A stretch of DNA of 64,000 nucleotides from Druceiella hillmani (lineage: Eukaryota > Arthropoda > Insecta > Lepidoptera > Hepialidae), in assembly GCA_039881145.1 (NCBI GenBank), contig JAYKKI010000008.1:36231001-36295000 (forward strand), read 5' to 3'. A model generated the notes under the pieces. It worked only from the letters and a program-made list of their open reading frames with translations. It was not told where the DNA came from and made no database searches. Shown piece by piece: positions 1-11,890 of this stretch. Each line of letters opens with the position of its first letter. Position 1 is the stretch's first letter. Both the position numbers and the translations under genes were made by a program.

Positions 1-966
1 TATTAGGAAGGCTGTCGACTTTTGCATATATAATGGAAGTTTAATGCTGAAATCGAAATGATGATTTAACTCCTTTTAAGTCATTATTATAAGTTCATCA
101 TAACTACATGAAGAGAAATTAACATTTCCTCAACAAACAATAAATCAAAGTTATATTATACTGTTTATTTGTTTCTTAAAGCTATTCATGTGTATGTGTA
201 ATTGAAAATTAGAGTTACTTGAAAAACATATATTTCAGAGAACATCTCAAAAAAATGTAATGAAAGTAGCAAAAATTGTAATTCAATGTAAGTATTTTTA
301 AAACCGTTAACGTTATCAGTCTATTGACTTATATTAAATTATCAGTCTTTTTAAAATAGACTAACGTAAAAGCTTATACATTTTCTAATTCAACAAAACC
401 AAAAGTGATGAAAAGCATTGAACTTGTTCGAATATGCTCATAATAAACTTCTGGATTCGGAATTATACAGAGTTTATCTGTTAGGTGCTGAGTCGTCAAA
501 ATTTAACCGTGAATTTCAATAAAATGTAGAATCCGTATTCAGGCATGATACGTATAGATCAGCATGTAAAAACTTTTCATGAAGAAGTGAACTTTATAAT
601 TTTTTGTAGTTATCATATATGTTACTCTATTATAGTACAGAGTTGGGTTGGTCCGAAATTTTTATGGCGTCGAATCCGGATGTACTTGAAGGTCTTTTAA
701 ACTCGGTTACGTGTATGTTGAATCTATATTGGTTCCGCTTGTCAGCGTGGTTCATATCACTTTAATTTAGGATTGATTCTGTAGAAAAACGTATTAAAAT
801 ATGTAGCCATAAGATTACAATTTAATAAACACGTCTTACACGTTTACTTACTGTATTGAAACATTTATTTAACTTGATTTTGCTCATTTATTGCTCTATG
901 AGCAAACACTTTCAGACAAAACCATATTAGCATTAACAAAATAATACTTCAATAACAAACTCATCC

Positions 967-1064
967 AATTAAATGAAACTACGTGATGTAGTATTATTTC
1001 TACTTTCTTTAAGTTCTTTACCACGACCTAGGTTCCGTTGTATTACAACATCTTCAGGTGGGAT
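967..1064 (-). mobile_element. Hammerhead repeat family, copy 1 (core-mutated ribozyme)
   Basis: Read on the minus strand this has CCCACCTGAAGA, an intact stem II GTTGT/ACAAC, and CCTAGGTCGTGG. However, the invariant GAAA is GGAA (A13 to G), a change expected to inactivate the fold. The right-hand tail stops at AATTAAATGAAACT, as in the other short copies. Confidence 0.78.
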
Positions 1065-2925
1065 TGTATAAATCTATAAATTTAGCCTACGGTTTGTAAT
1101 AAATAATTAAATAAAGTTTAAACTAAGTTATTACTGACATTAAGATAAGATATAAGTTTTAGTACTTATATACTCGACTTGAAAATGCGTTTCGAGTCAC
1201 GAATTAAATAATGGTCGCAAAACATTATTTTGTGTAGTGATCGGCCTTTCGCAGGTAGCTATATGCTTAACCATTTTGTTTCTTTTCAACATACTGATTT
1301 ACCAATATTTTTTCTAAAAATTGTAATTATCATGACATTTTAAGTAATAAAATTATTATATTTTACGACATTAAAATAAAAAAAGTACCTGGATAGGAGA
1401 CAAGATCTCCTCAGGTCTAAATACAAGCAAATGATACTTTTTACATTTTTTATTCATATATCTGTTTTATAAAGTTCCCACTTTATTTTCTATGTAACTG
1501 AAAAAAGATAGTGTATAAGGGTGAATGATATATTTTTCAGCATTGCAAAATCTTACGTATTTTATATAACTAGGGAAATGTCAAAGAAGGTTATTTTAAT
1601 CGAATGAGATTTAAACAATCTCCACACAATAGATTTAAAAACGTAAAGAGGGAGAGAAAATGTTAAATATTGCCACGATGATCACTCAACAAGGTAATGA
1701 AAATTGCAAGGTAAAATAGAAAACCCTTAAGTCAATCTTCTTAAAAGGATTTTCATTCAAAGTATATTCTTCGCTAGTTTTTCTTCACGATTAGTTAAGA
1801 TAATATTTTATTTTAAGAAAATGTTCTGGTACATACAATTTAAATAAATCTTATCTAAAGAAAGATAAATTATCGAAACAGATTGATGTTCTATTCTATT
1901 CTTTCACAGATATCGAAAAGATTGAGTTGAAAAGTAAATTATTTTGTTACAAATTTTAGTTAATAAATAACCAAATTACAATGAAATAATTTTTAATATT
2001 AAGGCACCAATACAAATTAATGAGCAGTAAAAAATAATAATTAATTGAATTTCAGGAAAGCATAAAAAATATTTTTCCGAGAATATTGTATTTAAATTTA
2101 TCAAAATATGTTAAGCGTATGCAGCGACTCTCAGACTCTCCCAAACTCTATATTCCTGAATAGATTATCCAAAGCGAAAGTAGATCGAGGAGCTTCTTTA
2201 AAGCCCCTCACATACACAAGCATCACGTCTGCCATTTGGAGAAAATTTCTAACTCCATAAACTTCACAAAGCTTATGGCTTAACTCTAGTACTATTTCAA
2301 ATTAATTGCGAAACTTTGTAATACCATCATTTACATAGAGTGGCATTCGTATGAGAAGGGTACTCACTGGAAAGTAAGTCATCTAAGAGACGACGTCTAT
2401 GACCATTAAATGGAATCGTTATCTTTTGAGACAATCATGGATAAGTGTATTGCCTTCTTTAGAGGAGTGAATGGAAAATTTTCAAAATCAAACCTGATCT
2501 TAATAGTCTCGATCTTTACAATCATAAGTTTATCAAAAAGAAAATACACAATGTATTTATATCACATAAATATAAAAAAATAGCACATGCTTATTTTATT
2601 TGTCAGATCTTTGTATTGCAATAAACGTGATGTTATTAACAATTAATTTAAGGCTAAGTTAATGAACAAAAACTTAATCAGAATTTTCTATTTGAAAGCT
2701 CCTTATTGTGAATAAACATTCAACCCTAATAAACAGTTCATGCATTTTAACATAGCATAAAAAATTGTAAAAAAATTAGTAACTGGTTGACCGAAAATTA
2801 AGTGTTTCTTCATTATATGACTTTTCTTTTCCGCTTTTTCTCCCTTTTTTGCTAAGGTTTGGTTGAAGGGGTAAACAATTGTAATATTTTATTTTTTTAT
2901 AATATTGTTGTATTCCTCGATTTGC
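1065..2925. other. No gene seen
   Basis: AT-rich sequence with a slightly GC-richer, apparently single-copy stretch around 2110-2480. Nothing there matched a known family or frame. Confidence 0.6.
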
Positions 2926-2990
2926 TATATTGAAATGTTATACCATTGATATTTATTGATTTGTTTATATTAAAATGTTATACCATTGAT
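2926..2990. repeat. Two-copy 40-bp tandem repeat
   Basis: TATATTGAAATGTTATACCA and TATATTAAAATGTTATACCA, each followed by TTGAT, start at 2926 and 2966. Confidence 0.85.
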
Positions 2991-3566
2991 CTTATTTTAT
3001 TCACTCCACATTGAACCTACATATACATTTATTTTAAATAATCATGAGACCTAATTTATTAGAGTAATGAATCAATAATTACATTATTTTAAATCAATAT
3101 TTTTCCACTACTCCTAATTTTGTCTGTGTAGACTGATTTATATTATTTTCATTGCAAATTATAACTTATATTGCAAAATATATAAAGGCTAGAAATATGC
3201 TTTCTTTATGAACTCAAAAAATAACTTAAAGCAGTAAACTTGTGAAATTATCATAACTCATTATTCGATAATAGTCTTGTGCGATTACGATATTTCAACT
3301 CTCAATATGATCTTTGATATGCTCAAATTAATATATAATTGCATATTGCTGTCGACGCTATGCAACATCTAATACTTAGTTGATTTTGTGTTTTCAAACA
3401 ATTGATTAGAAGTAAAGCTGTGTATCTTTATTATAACGTTATATTATATTCAATATCTTTGTATTTTATTACGCCATAATTGATACTAACAATCGGCCTG
3501 TGTGTTGTATAAAAATATTTTATAATATTTATGTTCGAAAAGAGATACACTTTCTATACTTTGGAT

Positions 3567-3656
3567 TTTTCACGATTTGGATCACTTCGACTAGATATTT
3601 CACAATTTGGATCACTTTGACTGCATATTTCACAATTTAGATTACTTTGACTGGAT
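3567..3656. repeat. Three-copy 30-bp tandem repeat
   Basis: Units at 3567, 3597 and 3627 have the form ATTTCACAATTTGGATCACT plus TTGACTGCAT, with one to five differences between units. Confidence 0.95.
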
Positions 3657-5089
3657 ATTCATATACACTTGTTTTATTTATCTTCCATTCTTAAATATTT
3701 TATTCTTTGAATAGTCGACTTTTTTTTAATTACACTTTTCCACGTCAGCTTATTCGATTGTGTTTAATGAGGTTTCTTAAGTTTCGCCATCGTATAATTC
3801 ATTTGTACTTCCATCCCAGCCATCCCGTACTCCAAGCTTGGTACTTTTTATTTACTTATGATAGACAGTTTTCCTAAATTTTTGGCAAACATTCTAATCG
3901 ACAATGATAACACAACACACTTTTATAACGTTTCTTCGACTTAAATCTCTGTGAAAATAACTGACAGAAAAGACACATAATTTTAGACGTATAAATCTGT
4001 ACAATGAGTTATATTAAGCTTTCAAGTATTGTATTTACATGGAAAAAGTCCATATATAAATTATCAATATGCTGAATTTCCAAATTTTATTTCTTTATTA
4101 TAATAATTCTAACCCTAAAAGGTTGACGGCAAACCAAACGGACAAACCGAGAAAATATCTTCAAAACTCTCTTAATAAATTCATCTAAGTATTCTTTAAT
4201 GTTACAAGAACGAAATTTGATTTTTTCTCATTTTTCCGAACTCAGATGATTCAACAACATAAGTGACCTCATTTGAACGGTCTTAAGTACTTAGTTAAAA
4301 CCATCCGGCCTAAGTCCACGAAATCTTACTTAACTCATTTATATTGCTAATCTGATGAAATTAATTAATTTATAATCAAATGGTATAATCCCCGAGAGCC
4401 ACACCGCAGAAATGCTAGTAACTCATCATCCATGTTGCTTAAGACGTATTCAAACGAGTATATAAGTACAAGAGTCGCATTTGTCCAACGTAGTTGCAAA
4501 CGTGAAACAATATTTTATTATACTCGGCTTTGTAAGCTTAACCAAATTCCGAGAGGGGATTATTTTGATAATTAAAGAAGATTGATACCGGCAATAAGAA
4601 GTTCGCCAAGCAAATTGCTAAATTAGCTTAGTTGAGATTAAAACTTCTGCGGATTCAAAACGGGATTTCATTGAACGCGATTGCAAGATAGGACCACTGC
4701 TTATTCATTCTCATCTGTATGGTTTTGGTTTACCTAGAGAATTTGGTTGCGATTTATCAATGTCTGATTGTAAGTAGATATATTTTGTACGGATGTTAGT
4801 CCGACTTTATTTACGGGCAAACAATGATGATCTATTACTTGGGGAAATGGAGAAATATTTGTATTTCAAAGTGTCTCATTTATTAGGGAATTTATATTTC
4901 TACTTAAACATAATAATTTATCATGATCCCGTCGAGGTTTTCGTAGCCGTGGTCATTTTCTTTTTGCAATATAATGTATTTTAAAAGTGTGTTTTTTTTA
5001 ACTTTCTTTCCTTTGTCGTTTTCTTTTCAGAGTTCCATACATACCTCAAAGGAAAAAGGAAACTCCCATGAGAGTACTCACATGCCCAT
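3657..5089. other. No gene seen
   Basis: Unassigned single-copy-looking DNA. A 63-codon frame at 4793-4984 has no features. TATATAAG at 4459 is an isolated TATA-like string without a recognisable initiator. Confidence 0.6.
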
Positions 5090-5340
5090 GTGTAGGAACT
5101 AGAAATTTGGCTCAGTAATAAAACATAATAACTAGCATATATATCAATAGATAACACTTAATAATATTTACATGGAAAATTTAAAGGGCAAATTAAATAT
5201 CCCATTTTTTTAAACCCTATATATAGTGTAGGGTAAAGTTTGAAAGGGCTAGTCACAATGTTAAATATTTATTATACTATGACGTCCATATCAGTTATGG
5301 TTTATCATAAATAAAGTGATTTCACTTCAAAAGAGGTAGG
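5090..5340. repeat. Unnamed repeat family C, copy 1
   Basis: AAATTTGGCTCAGTAATAAAA, ATATTTACATGGAAAA, ATCCCATTTTTTTAAA and TAGTGTAGGG occur in the same order as in the segments at 6.3 and 28.2 kb. No coding sequence. The class is unknown. Confidence 0.4.
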
Positions 5341-5558
5341 AAATCCTCATCAGATATACAAACGGACACGCCGACACGTGAGTTATTTTATAATGGTTCC
5401 AATTTCCTTTCTTTTAACATACGGTACATTAAAACAAATCTTGTAGTACCTTCTTTATGGTTTAAATCTTTATGACTGTTGTATCCTTAGATCATGTAAA
5501 AATTTTAAATGGAATCTAAACTTCATTTACGTAAATTATTAAAATTATTTTTCTGCTT

Positions 5559-5559
<1 letters not shown>

Positions 5560-5623
<64 letters not shown>

Positions 5624-5629
5624 TATATA
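5560..5629. repeat. TA microsatellite
   Basis: About 35 TA units with one ACAT interruption. Confidence 0.97.
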
Positions 5630-6259
5630 ATAAGTTATCAAAATGTAGCTAATCTATAATCAAATAACAACACTTCAATATTTCATTAATATTATTATCG
5701 AACTTTTGCGTTTAAATTATTCTGAAAAGCTTTCATCTGTTATAAACGAGTGTAATAATACCCACATTCTGGCCAAGAGCAAAGATTTAAAGATCAGAAT
5801 AAATTTATCTCAAAAAGATCTTTATGTCACTATAAATATCATTCTGTTTGATATAAGCCGAGTGAATTCCACAATGATATAATAAAAATTTATTGCGGCG
5901 ATCATTACACATTGATTAGTCATATTTATTACAAAATATGAATTATATTGATTTCAAAGTATAAAATGCAATGGAATTTTATTTTCTGTATCTATGCCCA
6001 TATAAATGTCTAATTTGCAATAGGATAAAAACCCAAAATATTTTTATCCAAATATTTTTTTTAAATACCGAGTATAATTGACAACAATATCGATTATAAT
6101 ATTAATAAATTATCATCTACATTTTGCTTTAAAACATAATCTAATTGTGAAATACAGACATTTTAAATAATAACTATAATATTATTTCCAATTTAATATA
6201 TTGTTTAAATTGTAAGAGGTAGTAAGTATATAATAATTTCGCTATAGTTTTTAGGGTTA

Positions 6260-6500
6260 CGTATTTTTGTTTCTATATTTCTGGTTTTCAGTTCAAACAG
6301 ATGAACCGATCTGTTTGAACTGAATATTTGGCGTAGTGATAAAATACCCCAATAATCAACATACAAAGTAGTTATATGAAAATATTTGTGGGGGCCAATA
6401 AAGCATTCCATTTTTTTTAAATGGTGTAGTGTGAAAAATTTAAGAAAATTGTAGAGATTTTTCGGCAAACTTTCATAAAAAATGTGTTCTCCCACCTTGT
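6260..6500. repeat. Unnamed repeat family C, copy 2
   Basis: ATATTTGGCGTAGTGATAAAA, GGGGGCCAATAAAGCATTCC, ATTTTTTTTAAATGGTGTAG and CGGCAAACTTTCATAAA parallel the copy at 5.1 kb. A 96-codon minus-strand frame lies over it but shows no domain. Confidence 0.4.
6287..6324. repeat. Perfect 16-bp inverted repeat with 6-base spacer
   Basis: The arms TTCAGTTCAAACAGAT (6287-6302) and ATCTGTTTGAACTGAA (6309-6324) are exact reverse complements around GAACCG. Confidence 0.95.
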
Positions 6501-6824
6501 CACCAAAACCGTTACGGTTAAGAATTATGAAAGGAAACGATTAGAAGTTCACCCATAGTTTGTGAGAAAACTGTCTAAACAATCTCATAGTTCTTGACAG
6601 ATTCATGATATTTCTAGACCTGTTCGTTCATAGGCCTTGAAAATACCTACAAGTCTTCCTCGTTTGGGTTTCATATACTTTCTTCACTTTTATGCATATA
6701 TATACAATTTCTAGTTGATTAGAAATTTTTTCGTTTATCACTCTCTGCTCAATTACTTAAAAATTAGCGGTTAAGAATAATGAAAGGAAACTTAGCGTTT
6801 TGACTTGATTGAAATTTGGTGCCT

Positions 6825-7198
6825 CTAAGAGAAACAAAAAATAACGGAACCGTTTGTCTGTCCGTCAATGACAGCCATTTTTTCAGAAATAGTTTGACGT
6901 AGGAACTAAACTGGCTTAACTACAAAGCATTTCTATTTAAGACAAGTATAGAGATATTGCCGAAAATGTTTCCAAAAAACACATCTTCCACTCTCCATCT
7001 TTGGAACTGCTTAAGTCCAAATTTAAAAAAAAACACTCTGGAGATTTACCTAAAGTACACCGGAAAACTACGACGACGATTCCAAATTTCATAATTTTTT
7101 AGATATTCACAATATTTTTACGTCTAGTTTATAAATTACAAAGTATTTACGGAAGCATTGTAGTGCGAGTTTTATCATAATTAACAGGTTTATATATT
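6825..7198 (+). mobile_element. TTCCGTACC-type repeat, decayed copy
   Basis: AACGGAACCGTTTGTCTGTC at the left, with TTTTTTCAGAAATAG downstream, and GTAGTGCGAGTTTTATC then AACAGGTTT at the right correspond to the two ends of the element at 51.5 kb. The interior is diverged. Confidence 0.5.
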
Positions 7199-8799
7199 TA
7201 ATCATATTGGGTTATTTAATAAGTAATGAGCTGTCATTAATGTTATCATTTTTCATTATATTTCCACTTTAAAATTAATTAATTGTCACTATAATAATCA
7301 CTATCGTTTTCTACTACATGTCTCCAACGCACTAGATGTGGATAGCATATGCATAAAGTTCAAGTGGCTTGGAATTAAAAAGTTGACCTGTGAACTTTCG
7401 TAGGTAGTCTTTATCATAATTTTTTTTCGCGTAAGGCGTTGCTGAGCGATCTAAACAAACAATAATCAGTGCGTGCAAGGACTGGGAAATATAGTGGATG
7501 GGGGAAATAAAATGACCTAACCAGCGAAATGTTGACCGAAAACTCAAAATTGAGGACAGATTTTAGCGCGGCGGTAAAGCTGGTCCGGGCTAAGTTCATA
7601 TGGTACCCACGCAAGGTAGCTAAGCTTTTCCCAAGCGGTGTAATCCCGGGTACTCCCGGGCTCAGTAGCTAATCAGCATGTCATTAATCGGCTATCTCTT
7701 CCATTAACAATTTTAACCTGACGCTATCCAAGTCAAGATCAAGCAGAACGTAGTTGATTACTTAGGGAACAATTGTCGCTGCGAAATCTCTGGAACAACC
7801 ATTTTACCGTAGCTTCAGATATTGCTACAGGAGCTACGCGTTGGCATTTGTTACCCGTAGCTTCGGCAGTAGAGTAACCAGATTGGTATTTGTAGATTGT
7901 ATTTCACATGCGTCTTAACGTCGTCCATATTGTATGCGTGTTTACAGTTCAGCGTCTTAGTCACTACTGAAATAGTGCGATTGTAGCGCGCCCTTTATAC
8001 ATATTCTATCATGGAAACTTCTAGAACGTTTCCATATTTTCTAGATAATTTTCGAAAAAGCGCTCATTAATTTTTAACCATCTTTACATAAATATATAGT
8101 ATAAATATAATATAATATAAATATAATATTAAAATAAGGCAGATTTGATCCGATCTGAAAAGTTAAAAATAAGTTAGAAAGGATCAGTCAGGTCAATGGA
8201 ATCGACAGATCGAGTTGATAATTAAATTTACGTATGCAAGAATGAGAAGAAAACTTTGTACCCCTTTTCAAGCATATTGCATGCACGGAAGAGTGTGAGA
8301 TTTGGTATAGTTCATATGGTGTTTTCAACTGTTACTAAGATTAAATTTTAAATTTCTTAGGCAATGCAGTAATTAAGGCCAACAACACACGCTAATGACG
8401 TATTTGTGTACGTTCTCACTTGATGTAAAAGAACAAAATTAAAAAAACCACAAGAACGTTCAAACTTAAAAAAATAATGAAGTTGAATCGATCAGAAGAA
8501 TCGGTCAAGTTTCGACCACTGGGCCACTAGTGTCAATAATTATTTGTTTTCTTTAAATAAGTCTTCTAATTGAACTAAGAAGTAAGAAAAATTTTGTCCC
8601 AAATCGCTACTTTATTACAATGCGACTTTCCTTTATATCATACGTTATTTGTAGTGGTTACTAAAATATTACATGAACCATCTATGATTACATACTGTTA
8701 TTAATAGTCTATCTGCCTTACGTAGATATATGTTAATGTACTTAAAAGTACGCCGATTCAACTCTAATTAAATTCATAACCCTGTCGACACAAAAATTA
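7199..8799. other. No gene seen
   Basis: Moderately GC-richer DNA at 7420-7990 with CCCGGGTACTCCCGGG (7645-7660) and three near-copies of ACCGTAGCTTC within 100 bp. Possibly an old repeat; no frame of interest. Confidence 0.5.
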
Positions 8800-9160
8800 T
8801 CTCTAAGCAAAACCAAGTATCATTCGGGTTTTCTCATTTTCCGGAACCGTCGTCCCGACCGCAAACCCATTCCGCCGCATTTCCACATATTACAATATTT
8901 ATCTCCGACCACCTTTTATCTCGCGTAATCCTAATACCTATTAACGGCCATAATACCTCCGGCCCGCCCTTAACAGCCTATTAATTCTCAAGTTCCCGGG
9001 GCAGAACTTAGACAGACGCATTGTTTCATAAAATTAATTAATTATTCATTCAGCTGCACAAATTCAATGGATGAAGGGGGAGGGGGATGCCTATGAAATT
9101 AAATGATGTGGGCAATGAACACAAAGACGCCACTTAACCCCACGCCTTACCGTCGTTTTA
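8800..9160. promoter_or_regulatory. GC-rich island, candidate intronic enhancer
   Basis: A sharp rise in GC over the surrounding AT-rich DNA, without an open frame. It contains homeodomain-type TTAATTAATTATT, an E-box CAGCTG, CATTGTTT (Sox-like), and a GGGGGAGGGGGA tract. Regulatory function is inferred from composition and motif density only. Confidence 0.35.
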
Positions 9161-9479
9161 ACCCTATTTCAACTTCGATTTTCACAGATTAGAAAATTTG
9201 AAATCTACCATTAGAGCGATGGGTCGAAAACTAATATACTTCCGCGATTTTTATTGTAAGTCTTGCGAACAATTAAATACTAAAATTAATAAACCTCTTA
9301 AGTACGAATATAAGTCACGTTACAAGTATTTCATACAGGTTTACATGCGTGTAAATATTAATCATTCATATGAAATATATTGACTAGTATAAATTTCGGA
9401 AGTATAAAAATGTAAATTTCTGAAAAGTTTGGGTTTTCTCCATTTTCAGTGAATTTTGAGTTATATCTTATTTCATTCA

Positions 9480-9582
9480 GAGGTTATTAAGCCTATAACA
9501 GAAGGACGAGCAGACGGACAAAGGACCTTGTCATGATAATAGGATTCCGTTCGAACCCTACGGGTACGGCACCCTAAGAAAT
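9480..9582 (-). mobile_element. 5' end of a TTCCGTACC-type repeat
   Basis: Read on the minus strand it starts CTTAGGGTGCCGTACCCG, then GGTTCGAACGGAATCCTAT, and TCCTTTGTCCGTCTGCTCGTC. This matches the 5' terminal arrangement of the element at 51.5 kb. The rest of the element is not recognisable. Confidence 0.5.
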
Positions 9583-9732
9583 GAAATGCTTTTTGCTATT
9601 TATTATTATTTTTGCGAGACGAGCTGAATTCCAATTGGAGTCTGTGTTACCGTAATAAAATAATCGCAGATACAAGATTTAATTATAAGAGGACTTTGAC
9701 ATTTTTTTTGTGTATATATCATTGTTTTTATG

Positions 9733-9734
<2 letters not shown>

Positions 9735-9803
<69 letters not shown>
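9735..9803. repeat. TA microsatellite
   Basis: About 34 uninterrupted TA units. They encode only a YIYI run in an incidental frame. Confidence 0.97.
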
Positions 9804-9807
<4 letters not shown>

Positions 9808-11591
9808 CGTACTAATAGCATAAAAGTGAATCATTGCCACTTTATTTATTTCTTTATTTGTCTTTCACGTTTAAACGGTTTAAGAGATATCAATAAAATT
9901 TGGACTAGCGTAATTTAAAAAATGTTGTACTATAGTAAATAAATATATGGCGCCACATATATGTTTTGTACATTTAAATCAGCAAAACGTTTAATGTTAT
10001 TTATAAAGCGATATGGCAATAGTATCATTGCATCAAGTACAAATCTCGTTAGCTTAATGAAAAATTCTCGCAAATGAAACTACGGCCAAAAAACAAGATT
10101 TGAGAAAATATTTTGGACCTAAAATTTATTTCTTAGAGCTATTTTGAGACCACATATGTATGCTCGTAATATTAAAATAATTTTATCACGAATATTCTTT
10201 AAAACTATGTAAGTACTGTGAGCGTAAAAATATTATTGAAATTAAAGAAAAAAATTATGGGGACATTTTTTAATTATAGCATTAGAAATATATGTAAAAA
10301 TTTTACTTTTTCACATTTAAATAAATATTTTAAAAAACTGGACCGAGGTTGAAATTGAAAGAAAATCATTTACAAATATATACGATTTATTTGACTCCAT
10401 GACAATGCTCGAATTATCGATCACTGAGATTATTAACAGGGCAAAAAAAACAAACAAAACTATTGTACTAATAACATATTTAATGAAGATTGAGAAGGAT
10501 ATTTCTATTCTAGAATAAAAGGGATATTTTTATCGCCGTAATATTTCTGTTATTATACCTATTTAAATAATAATTGACAAACTAAATTGAATTAAAACTG
10601 CAAAGTAACTTCACATCCGTTACGTGTTCCCAACAAGAAATGTAATCATCACAACAAACTTTAAATTATATGGGTGTTAATAATGACTTTGTTGCAATAA
10701 TTTGCTATACTATTCTTGTATGATGTACAGGCGTATCGTGGAGCTTTATTATGTTATATAGCATTTCCGTATTTGATGTGAAAATTGGAGAATAATTGCT
10801 ATTCGATTCCTTCATACGCTCAGTTCAATATTGGTGCTTTTGTAAAGTTTTGGGTGTCTGAAAACAAATTTGGTGCATTTCTTTCTTTTCGTATACAGTG
10901 ACATATTTTCTTCCTCAGGTTTAAATTTTTGTTACATAAATCATTAAAGCCTTTTTTATTAATTTAAATATACTTAAGTATTTGTGATGAACTTACATTT
11001 GCTTTGACATTAGAGCTGTGGAATTAATTCTTGTTGATACTAATTGATACTAATTTAAAGTCTGTTGGAGTTAATTAAATTTTGACGATTAAAACGTTTA
11101 TATCGTTAGTTATTTTGAAAATCTGATCATGCCAAATTGATCTTGTTGAATATGGAATTTCCATGCTATATAAACATTGCAAAGTTGTAAATTCATTAGC
11201 TAAATGAGAATAAACTGATTTGTATTGTATTATTTAATTCATATTCTGTAGCCGCTAATTTATTTGTCGACTTTTTATATTGTTAAATTGCCTTGGACTA
11301 TTATGAATATTATTAAGGGAATCATTCTATTAGGAAAATATATTGCGACATCTCGATGTTGGCCATTAGTGATTCTAATTATGAACATGCTTATGCATGA
11401 AAGTGGATATTGTATAGAATATATGTTACTAATAAATTATAGTGAACTAAACATATGATCACAGGACGAGTATATGTGTGTGTATGTAATCCGTAATGCT
11501 ATAACGTGGAACATTGTAAATGGTTCTATTAACTTAACTTTCGATATATTTGTTTGAAATAACATTTATACTTATTATTTTAATTTAATTT
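9804..11591. other. No gene seen
   Basis: AT-rich DNA with only a 64-codon frame of no recognisable character. Confidence 0.6.
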
Positions 11592-11890
11592 TTCACAGTT
11601 AAATGAACTACGTGATGTAGTATTATTTCTACTTTATTTAAATTATTTACTACGACCTAGGTTTCGTTGTATGACAACAAATTCAGGTGGGCAATTTGTA
11701 AAGATTAAATTCCTAAAATCTTTATAAATTGCCCACCTGAATATATTGTCATACAACGAAACCAAGGCCGTGGTAAAGAATTAAGTGGTAATAAATAAAG
11801 TAGAAATGATATTACATCTCGTAGTTTCATTTAGTTGTGAAAATTAAATTAAAATTAATTTCTACAAAATTAACGCCAAATATATTCAAT
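11592..11890. mobile_element. Hammerhead repeat family, copy 2: inverted dimer
   Basis: Two copies face away from a shared centre near 11700-11725. The left arm is on the minus strand (ribozyme 11650-11692) and the right arm on the plus strand (ribozyme 11731-11772). Each arm runs outward through the ATCAC-type hairpin to the CATTTA end, and the right arm continues to TAACGCCAAATATATTCAA. Both ribozymes are damaged: CTGAATT on the left, and CTGAATA plus GGCC instead of GGTC on the right. Read as one RNA, the two arms would fold into one hairpin with arms of about 100 bases. Confidence 0.8.

Noticed and set aside
4455..4500. TATATAAG at 4459 as a promoter
   Set aside because: No initiator at the right distance and no downstream transcript-like sequence. 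TATA strings are common by chance here.
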